Part shown: positions 14,350 to 21,294 of the stretch, in pieces
Layout: every line of letters begins with the position of its first letter
How positions within the stretch are numbered: the first letter of the stretch is position 1
From: Candidatus Cloacimonadota bacterium
Lineage (GTDB): Bacteria > Cloacimonadota > Cloacimonadia > Cloacimonadales > Cloacimonadaceae
Direction: 5' to 3'
Assembly (NCBI GenBank): GCA_023421135.1
Contig: JAEZUG010000053.1
Location: 1 to 26,890, forward strand
DNA: 26,890 nucleotides
Translations under genes and position numbers: made by a program
Notes under the pieces: generated by a model
What the model saw: only the letters and a program-made list of their open reading frames with translations
Told to the model about the DNA's origin: nothing
Databases searched by the model: none

Positions 14350-16755
14350 ATGAAGAAACTACTGGCAGTTATGGCTTTTATAGCGTTGTTAACGAGCCTG
14401 GCATCGGTATCTATAGATCACTTCTCTCCCGGAATATATGTGTTTGGCACCGATGTAGAGATTAGACTTAATGCGATATATGGTGCCGACGAGATAAATA
14501 GTATCAAGCTCAAATGGAAACGTGTGGGTGAGGAAGCCTGGCGCGAAGAGGCCATGACGCTTGAGGCCACAGGTTCATTCTGGTATGTGGCCGAGCTACG
14601 TGCCGGAGACCTGCAGGACTATGACGTGGAATATTACTTCGAGGTGCTGCTCACCAGCGGAAACGTCGAAAACATCCCCACTCTGGATGGTCTGGAGCCT
14701 CTCTACCGGCTCAGTCCCGGCTCAGTGATCGGTACCCGTGCCGATGAGTTCATCCTTCTTAGTGATGAGACAAACCCCAGCCAGGGTAATGAATACATCC
14801 TGGCGGTTTCCTATTTTGACCTTATGGATAGGATCGATCTCAGCTCCATCCGTGTTTGGGTGGGAGGCAGAGACGTTACCCGCCGCGCCACTATCACCGA
14901 AAACGCCCTGATCTACAGGGATTCAGACCCCAATCCCGGCAGTCGCCGTTCCCAGATTACCGCAATGGTAGATGGTCAGCAGGTCTATTCTCCCATCTGG
15001 ACTACTGAAGTACCCAGAAACCCCCACCGTCCATTCCTGCCGCTTAATATCCGCGGAAACTTCAACCTTGCCACCAATGTTTACAGCCTCAGTGCCGATG
15101 GTGACACAGATTCTTTCCTGGAGCGTGAGGACGACGCCACTGCTATGCTGGATCTATACAGCACCTATGGCATCCTCAATACCCAGGCAAACTTCCTGGT
15201 TTCCACCATGGAAGATTCCAAACAGCAGGCTGTGAACCGCTATACCTTTGGCCTGCAGCTTCCGGTTCTGGATGTTTGGCTGGGAGATTCCAGCCCCAGC
15301 CTCAGCAGCTTCTCCATGGCAAACCGCAACGTGCGTGGTATTTGGACAAAGCTGCATAGCCGTTTCCTGAGCCTTGAAGTGGCTCACGGTGAGATGCTGC
15401 GTGCTACCAAGACCAGCTTCCTGGATGGCACGAGTACCGAGAGAACCCTGGGAACCTTCAAGCAGGAAGCGCTCGGCGCCAGATTCCAGATGGGCAACAA
15501 GGAACGCATGCTCCTGGGCATCACAGCCACTCGTAACAGAGATATCCACAGTTCGCTGAAGCCAGAAGACTACTCCTATACTGATGGCGGAGAAACCATC
15601 TTCACGGCCAAACCCAAGGACAATGCCGTTGTTGCAGTTGATATTCGCCTCAATCTACCGGAACAGCTTTTCACAGCCGGTGGAGAGATTGCCGGCAGCT
15701 TGCTCAATAACAACACTCTGGATGCAGCCCTCACTCAGGAGGAGATCGAGGAGTACCTCCCGGAGGATCTGCCCATAAACATCAACCCGGCAGACTTTGC
15801 GGATTACTTCATTATCAACCGCAATATGGAACCTCTGGTGCCAGGAAGAGAAAACCTGGCTTGGACGGGATATGTACGTATGCATTTCCTGAAGAATCTC
15901 ATTGACTTCCGTTACACAGAAGTGGGGCCAGCCTTCAATGCCCTCAGCACTTACTATCAGCAGAATGACACCAAGATGATCTCTGTCTCAGACCAGCTCA
16001 ATATCAAGAATATCATGATCTTGAGCGGCGGTGCCAACCTCTTGGCGGATAACCTTTCGGGCCACAAGCAGGAGACTTCTGAGACCCTGTCCTGGAACGC
16101 TCAGATGGCGCTTCGCATCCCCCAATGGCCATACCTGAAGGCAGCTTATTTCTCAAACAACTCCAGTAACGAACGTAACCCCAGTATCGTGGATAACGAC
16201 TACGTGTATGTTCCCTACGAAAGAAGCTCCGGACTCCTCAGCTTTGGTATCGGCTATGATATTCAGCAATTGACCTTTGTTCCCACCCTGATAGACCTCA
16301 CCTACAGAATGGGTAACGACGATAACACCACAAATGCAAACCAGCTCTATGAGAACTTGAACAACTCCTTCAACGTCTCGATCAACAACCGCTGGTCCAC
16401 CATCCCCTTACGTACCCAGATCGTCTTTGCCTATCAGCAAAACAAACGTGACACCAGCTCCAGTGAAGCTATCTACCCGCTCTTTGATAACAACAATACA
16501 AACCTCTTCCTGAGTGCGGATTACAGCCTCCTGAACCGCAAGCTGCGTCCCTTTGTGCAATACAAGCTGCTCAATCTGGGCGGAGATCAGGACAAACAAG
16601 GCTTCAACTACTTCACTCTCGGCTTGGAAGCCACCCCGCTCCGGGATATGACCGTGGGTACTCAGCTCAATATCCAGGATTATGGCAACGATGCAGATTC
16701 CAGCCTGGATTACAGCAATCTGACCTGGCGCTTCACTCTGAATCAACGTTTCTAA
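14350..16755 (+). CDS. Large Ig-domain/outer-membrane beta-barrel protein
   Basis: The 801-residue protein has a signal peptide (about 1-19). Residues 20-125 look like an Ig/Fn3-type domain (FSPGIYVFGTDVEIRL, then YYFEVLLTSGNV). Residues 130-235 form a second beta module. From about 240 to the end the sequence is a long series of amphipathic strands with polar turns (about 560 residues, enough for some 20 or more strands), ending WRFTLNQRF with a terminal Phe suited to BAM recognition. I cannot name a family. It is the last gene before a strong terminator and follows the fecR-like gene by 39 bp. The likely role is an outer-membrane scaffold or channel that works with the two secreted proteins encoded upstream. 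Confidence 0.82.
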   Translation: MKKLLAVMAFIALLTSLASVSIDHFSPGIYVFGTDVEIRLNAIYGADEINSIKLKWKRVGEEAWREEAMTLEATGSFWYVAELRAGDLQDYDVEYYFEVLLTSGNVENIPTLDGLEPLYRLSPGSVIGTRADEFILLSDETNPSQGNEYILAVSYFDLMDRIDLSSIRVWVGGRDVTRRATITENALIYRDSDPNPGSRRSQITAMVDGQQVYSPIWTTEVPRNPHRPFLPLNIRGNFNLATNVYSLSADGDTDSFLEREDDATAMLDLYSTYGILNTQANFLVSTMEDSKQQAVNRYTFGLQLPVLDVWLGDSSPSLSSFSMANRNVRGIWTKLHSRFLSLEVAHGEMLRATKTSFLDGTSTERTLGTFKQEALGARFQMGNKERMLLGITATRNRDIHSSLKPEDYSYTDGGETIFTAKPKDNAVVAVDIRLNLPEQLFTAGGEIAGSLLNNNTLDAALTQEEIEEYLPEDLPININPADFADYFIINRNMEPLVPGRENLAWTGYVRMHFLKNLIDFRYTEVGPAFNALSTYYQQNDTKMISVSDQLNIKNIMILSGGANLLADNLSGHKQETSETLSWNAQMALRIPQWPYLKAAYFSNNSSNERNPSIVDNDYVYVPYERSSGLLSFGIGYDIQQLTFVPTLIDLTYRMGNDDNTTNANQLYENLNNSFNVSINNRWSTIPLRTQIVFAYQQNKRDTSSSEAIYPLFDNNNTNLFLSADYSLLNRKLRPFVQYKLLNLGGDQDKQGFNYFTLGLEATPLRDMTVGTQLNIQDYGNDADSSLDYSNLTWRFTLNQRF

Positions 16756-16767
16756 GATAATGTAAAC

Positions 16768-16799
16768 GGGGAAGACAGCGATGTTTTCCCCCTTTTTTT
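16768..16799 (+). terminator. Rho-independent terminator of the ddl-fecR-barrel operon
   Basis: GGGGAAGAC (16768-16776) pairs with GTTTTCCCC (16783-16791) through nine base pairs including one G-U, with a 6-nt loop AGCGAT, followed by CTTTTTTT. It stands 13 bp after the barrel stop and separates the operon from the CHASE2 cyclase gene. Confidence 0.92.
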
Positions 16800-16823
16800 A
16801 CCCCGGCTATACAGTGATATATG

Positions 16824-16856
16824 CCCGGAGCTGTCACTTCTGCACAGCTTCCCGGG
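16824..16856 (+). promoter_or_regulatory. Leader hairpin before the CHASE2 cyclase gene
   Basis: CCCGG-AGCTGT (16824-16834) can pair with ACAGCT-T-CCCGG (16844-16855), with a small bulge and a 9-nt loop. The structure ends 15 nt before the AGGAG ribosome site (16871-16875). There is no U-tract, so it is not a simple terminator; it may affect translation or RNA stability. Confidence 0.5.
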
Positions 16857-16880
16857 ACTTCAGCTTATATAGGAGTATCC

Positions 16881-18740
16881 ATGAAAAAGTTCCGCTATCT
16901 CATCTATCCTGCTCTGGTCCTGATCTTTATCCAGATCATCTTCTCCATCAGCGTCTTTGATAACCTGGAGCATAAAGCTCAGGACAGCCTCTTCCGCTTG
17001 AGAGGGGTTCAGACTATCACAGACAGCGTGGTGATCGTGGCTCTGGATGATGAGACCTTCAACGCCCGCCTCACCAGCTGGCCCTTTCCCAGAGCTGATC
17101 ATGCCAAGCTGATCGAAAACCTCACTGCAGCCGGAGCCCGGCAGATTATCTTTGATATTGAATTCACCGAAGAAAGCGATCCCGAAAACGATCTGAGATT
17201 GGCGGAAGCAGGCGCTGCGGGCAACAACACCATTTTTGCCGGAAAACTGATCCGTCAGCCCGATAACTATGAGCACGTGCAATTCTATCCTCCCATCCCA
17301 GCCATTCAGGAACGCGGAACGGTCTGGGGAATCGTGAACATGCCTCAGGATAAGGATGCTTATATCCGCAGTTACGGTGTCTTCGAACCCTTTGATGAGG
17401 TGGAAAACTTCTATCCTTTGGGAGTGGCTTCCATTGCCAATCTTAGATTCTATCAGAGCGACTGGCGGGATCACATCCGCGTGGAAGGCAGGCAGGTGAA
17501 GGTCGCCGGCAAAACCATCCCTCTGGATAAGGGTAATCTGGCTTTGATCAATTACTTCGGACCGGCCAGAACCTTCACGACCATACCATACTCACAGGTG
17601 ATAGACGATTCTCTCACCATCATGCCGGGTTATCAGGGTGCGGAATCGGATGATTATTATGAGCTCCGGAACTCAGGTGTATTTGAAGGCAAGATCGTGC
17701 TGATTGGCGCCACGATCGACGAGATGCACGATAAGTTTCTCACTCCCTTTGGCGGAGAGCTGACTCCCGGGGTGGAGATTCACGCCAATTTCATCGAGAT
17801 GGTGCTGCAAGGTAAGTATCTGCACCACTTGAATCACTTCCTCTATCTGGGCATAGAGTTGCTGCTCTTGATCGGCCTCTGGTTGCTCTTCAAATTCCTC
17901 AAGCCCCAGTTCTCTGCGCTCGGCTTGGCTCTGCTGATAGTCCTGCAATACCTTGCTGCTTTTCTCCTCTTCAAATCCTTTGGACTGCTGATCCCTATCG
18001 TACAGACTGCCCTGGCATTTTTGGTGATCTATGGGGTCTCACTGGTCTCTCACTATTTGGATACGCAGAAAGAGAAGCGCTTCATCCGCAATGCTTTCCA
18101 GCAGTATATGGCTCCCCAACTGGTCAAAGAACTCCTGGAAAAGCCGGGCAGCCTGACCTACGGTGGATCCCTTCAGGAGATCACCGTGCTCTTCTCTGAT
18201 ATTCGCTCTTTCACCACCTATTCCGAGAATCATAAACCCGAGGAAACCGTACAGATTCTCAAGGAATATCTCACCGAGATGGTCAATACCATCATCGCCA
18301 ATCAGGGTATCGTCGATAAGTTTGTGGGCGATGAGATTATGGCGCTCTATGGCACACCTGTGAAGCTGGAAAACCACGCTCTGGCAGCCTGTAAAACTGC
18401 TATTATGATGCGGGAGCGGCTCACTGCTCTGCAGCAGCGCTGGCGCAGCGAAGGCCGTGAGGATTTTGATATCGGCATTGGTATCAACACCGGGACTGCT
18501 GTGATCGGAAACCTTGGCAGCGAGCAGATCTTTGACTATACCGCTATAGGTGATACCATCAATTTAGGTGCCCGCCTGGAAGGGATCAATAAAGAATATC
18601 AGACCACCAACAAGATCATCTTCAGCGAGTTTACCCTCGAGAAAGTGCAAGACCTGGTGGAATACCGCTATCTGGACGAAGTGAAGGTGAAAGGCAAGAA
18701 CAAGTCCGTCAAGATCTATGAGCTGATCTCTGTTCGGTGA
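16881..18740 (+). CDS. CHASE2-domain adenylate cyclase (class IIIb type)
   Basis: ATG at 16881 is used because AGGAG lies 5 nt ahead and the N-terminal helix starts there; an in-frame ATG at 16821 lies in the hairpin and has no ribosome site. The 619-residue protein has helix 1 (about 4-24) and a CHASE2 sensor outside the membrane (about 25-310: DSVVIVALDDETF, WPFPRADHAKLI, ARQIIFDIEF, GKIVLIGAT, PGVEIHANFIEMVLQG). Three helices follow (about 318-395), then a cyclase domain (about 433-615). Metal ligands are D440 (FSDIRSF) and D484 (GDEIM). Base recognition uses K480 and T554; transition-state residues are N561 and R565. Lys with Thr at these sites defines class IIIb adenylate cyclases. No cAMP receptor is encoded in the window. 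Confidence 0.94.
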   Translation: MKKFRYLIYPALVLIFIQIIFSISVFDNLEHKAQDSLFRLRGVQTITDSVVIVALDDETFNARLTSWPFPRADHAKLIENLTAAGARQIIFDIEFTEESDPENDLRLAEAGAAGNNTIFAGKLIRQPDNYEHVQFYPPIPAIQERGTVWGIVNMPQDKDAYIRSYGVFEPFDEVENFYPLGVASIANLRFYQSDWRDHIRVEGRQVKVAGKTIPLDKGNLALINYFGPARTFTTIPYSQVIDDSLTIMPGYQGAESDDYYELRNSGVFEGKIVLIGATIDEMHDKFLTPFGGELTPGVEIHANFIEMVLQGKYLHHLNHFLYLGIELLLLIGLWLLFKFLKPQFSALGLALLIVLQYLAAFLLFKSFGLLIPIVQTALAFLVIYGVSLVSHYLDTQKEKRFIRNAFQQYMAPQLVKELLEKPGSLTYGGSLQEITVLFSDIRSFTTYSENHKPEETVQILKEYLTEMVNTIIANQGIVDKFVGDEIMALYGTPVKLENHALAACKTAIMMRERLTALQQRWRSEGREDFDIGIGINTGTAVIGNLGSEQIFDYTAIGDTINLGARLEGINKEYQTTNKIIFSEFTLEKVQDLVEYRYLDEVKVKGKNKSVKIYELISVR

Positions 18741-19058
18741 ACCGAGATCAGATCAGTTAATAGTGATAGGAGCTTCGCTCGGCTAATAGTGAGAAGTTAA
18801 TAGTTAATACTGCGCTGCTAAGCTCCTCCGGAGCTTTGGCCTTGCGTGATCTGTGATCCGTGATCAGTGAACCGTGATCCGTGAACCGAGATCATTGAAC
18901 AGTATGTGAAACTGGGAGACGAACAAGAAGATCTGTAGGGAGAGACCTGTGTGTCTGCCCCTACTAGTTAATAGTGAAGAGTTAATGGTGAATAGAGGTA
19001 AATGCAGTCTCCCAGCTATGCGCTTACCTCTCTGTTCACTGTTCACTGTTCACTGATT
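18741..19058. repeat. Long intergenic tract of heptanucleotide repeats and hairpin modules
   Basis: No gene is visible here. The tract holds heptads of the type AG(T/G)(T/G)ANN at 18755-18768, 18781-18808 (GGCTAAT, AGTGAGA, AGTTAAT, AGTTAAT) and 18966-18993 (AGTTAAT, AGTGAAG, AGTTAAT, GGTGAAT). About eight GTGATCC-like units occupy 18846-18900, and three GTTCACT units lie at 19034-19054. A perfect hairpin AGCTCC-TCC-GGAGCT is at 18821-18835. It is followed directly by the 93-bp dyad element, copy 2. Confidence 0.85.
18912..19015. repeat. CTGGGAGA-bounded composite module, copy A
   Basis: CTGGGAGAC (18912-18920) and its exact reverse complement GTCTCCCAG (19007-19015) enclose 86 bp. Inside are a REP-like hairpin (18935-18964, GTAGGG...CCCTAC ends with GAGACCTGTGTGTCTG at its centre) and a four-heptad block (18966-18993). 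Copy B at 26553-26674 has the same borders and parts. Confidence 0.75.
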
Positions 19059-19151
19059 CGACACCCATGAGACACCCATGAGACACCCATGTGACACCCA
19101 TGTAAACTCATGCGTGTCACATGGGTATGATATGGGTTTGATATGCGGGCT
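19059..19151 (-). repeat. 93-bp dyad element, copy 2 (reverse orientation)
   Basis: Units at 19059-19102 are CGACACCCATG, AGACACCCATG, AGACACCCATG and TGACACCCATG. The spacer TAAAC (19103-19107) is followed by TCATGCGTGTC, ACATGGGTATG, ATATGGGTTTG and ATATGCGGGCT (19108-19151). Reverse-complemented, it aligns unit for unit with copies 1 and 3, including the same order of degenerate units in the weaker arm. Confidence 0.9.
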
Positions 19152-19301
19152 GAGTGAGAGGATAGAGTGATGAGTTTGAGCTAAGAAGGAGCCATATCTT
19201 CTTGTGGATAGCTGCCATAAAAGAAAATCCTTGACAGATAATCCGCAGCAAGAAAGGTATTTACAGGGAGCGTAATGAGACAAGCTCCTGAGGGAGTGAA
19301 G

Positions 19302-21098
19302 ATGAAAAAGACTATTACACTACTGGTTTTCATGATTCTGCTGTTCAAGCTCTTCTCTTTGAGCTGTTACGAGGTGCAATATACCACCAATCCAAGTGGA
19401 GATTCGCCCTATGCAAATCAAGTGGTTACGGTAGAGGCTGTGGTGGTTTCAGAGCGCTTCTACACTGGGTCAAGCTCTTCGAACTATGGCTTCATGCTGG
19501 GGGATTCTAACGGCGGTCCCTGGAGCGGACTCTATGTCTATACAACCGGCTATAGTCCCAACAGGGGAGACCTGGTGCTGGTTACAGGAACTATCATGGA
19601 GTACTATGGCTGGACAGAGATGACGAGTGTCTCGAGCATGTTTGTCCTTAATCAGGGCTTCCCGATGCCTCCGGTCACCACACTTTCAACGGGTGAACTG
19701 GAGAGCTGGGCAGAGCAGTGGGAAAGCGTCTTTGTCCGTGTGAACAACGTGGAAGTCACCAGCCTGGCAAACAATTATGGAGAGTTCACCGTCAACGATG
19801 GCACGGGCTTTGCTATGATTAACGACCAGTGTTTCCCACGTCCTCAAATCCCCTGGCCAGATCTCGAAATTGGCCAGGACTTCTATGAAATCCGCGGCGT
19901 GGTGATGTTTAGTTTTGATCAGTATAGTATCAATCCCCGGGACTTTGCGGATCTGATGGAGACGGAGCTAACTTGTGATCTGGCGATCAGTGGATTAGAG
20001 ACGGATTACTGGCAGGACTTGGGTGAGGAAACTGTACTGAGCGGCTATATCCAGAACAATATCAGTACTGCAAGCGGGGACTTCTTTCTGGTCTGCTATT
20101 GTAATGATGTGGAGGTATCCAGGAATCCTTATCTCGGTCTCGGTGGTAATGGGATCCTGCAGTTCCTGGAAAACTTCCAGGAGACAGAGCCTGGCTATAA
20201 GCAAGTGAGAGTTGCTATTGAAATGGTGGGCGACCAAGTTCCTCAGAATAACGAGGCTGAAACTTCTTTTATCATTCGCCCCAATCCTACCACAGGTGTC
20301 AATATCGGAGCCGGAGATACTATGCTGCGGATTCCCTGGGATACATACTGGCGTTATAGTCTTTATGAATCTGTTTTCTATCCGGCAGAACTGGGCTCTG
20401 CAGGCAGTATCGTGGGTCTTAGCTTTTTCAGCGATTTTGAGATGGATTACACTCCCCTGCCCGTGAAGCTCTGGATTGGGGAGACCACTCTTCCGGATCT
20501 GGCTTCTGCCTGGGTGCCGGCTACGGAGCTGGAACTCGTCTATGATGATGTGCTGGTCTTTCCCGGGGAAGAAGCTGAGATCTATGTTCCCTTTGATAAT
20601 GCTTACAGTTATGGGGGCGGCAACCTGGTGGTGATGGCTTATCAGGAGCATACTTGGTATCTTTTGAGTAATGATAAGTTTCAGGCGCAGATTATGGACG
20701 GGGCCAGATCCAGAAAACGCTATTCGGATGCCTATCAACCTGATCCCAACAATCCACCTGCGGCAATTGAACCCACCGGCGAAGTGCCTCGCGTCCGCAT
20801 CTATTTTGAGCCCGGTTCTGCAGTCGAAGATCCCACTCTGGTGCCCGCTCTGAATCTTAGTGCTTATCCCAATCCCATCAGGTCAACTGCCGTCTTCAGG
20901 ACTGATGCTCGGGATGCTGCGCTGGAGATCTTCAACCTGCGCGGACAGAGGGTGAGAAGCCTGAGCCTGCAAGAAGGAGAAGCTGCTTGGGATGCTCGAG
21001 ACGAGGCAGGACGTCCTCTGGCCTCTGGTATCTATCTGGCAAGACTGAAATCCGGTACTCAGAGTCGTACGAGCAAGCTCATTCTTCTGGGAAACTAA
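19302..21098 (+). CDS. Secreted OB-fold protein with C-terminal sorting domain
   Basis: ATG at 19302 is preferred (AGGGAG 5 nt ahead, start of the signal peptide MKKTITLLVFMILLF), although ATG at 19275 also has a ribosome site. The product is 598 residues. Residues about 30-215 look like two OB-fold units of the kind found next to secreted nucleases: VVTVEAVVVSERFY, RGDLVLVTGTIMEY, VRVNNVEVTSL, YGEFTVNDGTGFAMI and YEIRGVVMFS. A CARDB-like domain follows (about 225-325), then a beta-sandwich (about 330-510). The C-terminus has AYPNPIRST, EIFNLRGQRVRSL and GIYLARL. No nuclease catalytic residues are seen, so it is probably a binding protein. It stands alone after the repeat tract and is followed by a hairpin. 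Confidence 0.85.
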   Translation: MKKTITLLVFMILLFKLFSLSCYEVQYTTNPSGDSPYANQVVTVEAVVVSERFYTGSSSSNYGFMLGDSNGGPWSGLYVYTTGYSPNRGDLVLVTGTIMEYYGWTEMTSVSSMFVLNQGFPMPPVTTLSTGELESWAEQWESVFVRVNNVEVTSLANNYGEFTVNDGTGFAMINDQCFPRPQIPWPDLEIGQDFYEIRGVVMFSFDQYSINPRDFADLMETELTCDLAISGLETDYWQDLGEETVLSGYIQNNISTASGDFFLVCYCNDVEVSRNPYLGLGGNGILQFLENFQETEPGYKQVRVAIEMVGDQVPQNNEAETSFIIRPNPTTGVNIGAGDTMLRIPWDTYWRYSLYESVFYPAELGSAGSIVGLSFFSDFEMDYTPLPVKLWIGETTLPDLASAWVPATELELVYDDVLVFPGEEAEIYVPFDNAYSYGGGNLVVMAYQEHTWYLLSNDKFQAQIMDGARSRKRYSDAYQPDPNNPPAAIEPTGEVPRVRIYFEPGSAVEDPTLVPALNLSAYPNPIRSTAVFRTDARDAALEIFNLRGQRVRSLSLQEGEAAWDARDEAGRPLASGIYLARLKSGTQSRTSKLILLGN

Positions 21099-21111
21099 GG
21101 AATTTACGCAG

Positions 21112-21147
21112 AGGCTGAGAAACGCTTATTTAGGTGCTTTTCAGCCT
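21112..21147 (+). terminator. Hairpin after the OB-fold gene, possible terminator
   Basis: AGGCTGA (21112-21118) pairs with TCAGCCT (21141-21147); weaker pairing including G-U continues inward. It begins 14 bp after the stop codon. There is no downstream U-tract, so the terminator role is uncertain. Confidence 0.45.
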
Positions 21148-21187
21148 CATCTTCAGCTTGATATCTGGTTCTGCTCTCACATTTATC

Positions 21188-21228
21188 TTGACATATTAAG
21201 GCGCTTAGCTAATTAGGTGCTTAGCTAA
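21188..21228 (+). promoter_or_regulatory. TTGACA box with twin TTAGCTAA palindromes: candidate SdpR-type operator
   Basis: TTGACA (21188-21193) is followed by two direct repeats of 16 bp, AGG(C/T)GCTTAGCTAAT, each containing the perfect palindrome TTAGCTAA (21205-21212 and 21221-21228). The palindrome centres are 16 bp apart. No good -10 box can be placed between them. The position, ahead of an operon that encodes its own ArsR-type repressor, fits autoregulation (inference). Confidence 0.5.
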
Positions 21229-21231
21229 TGA

Positions 21232-21251
21232 CAAGGAGTTGCTGCTCCTTG
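21232..21251 (+). promoter_or_regulatory. Leader hairpin before the hydrolase gene
   Basis: CAAGGAG, a TTGCTG loop and CTCCTTG form a perfect 7-bp stem that hides an AGGAG sequence. The real ribosome site, GAAGGAG, lies about 35 nt further on, just before the ATG at 21295. The role is unknown; it may be part of leader control or a leaky stop for upstream transcription. Confidence 0.45.
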
Positions 21252-21294
21252 GCTTAATGAGTAGATATTAAAAGAGATAAATGAAGGAGAAACC

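Noticed and set aside
18846..18900. Possible CRISPR-like array
   Set aside because: Units are only 7 bp, contiguous and degenerate, with no spacers and no cas genes.
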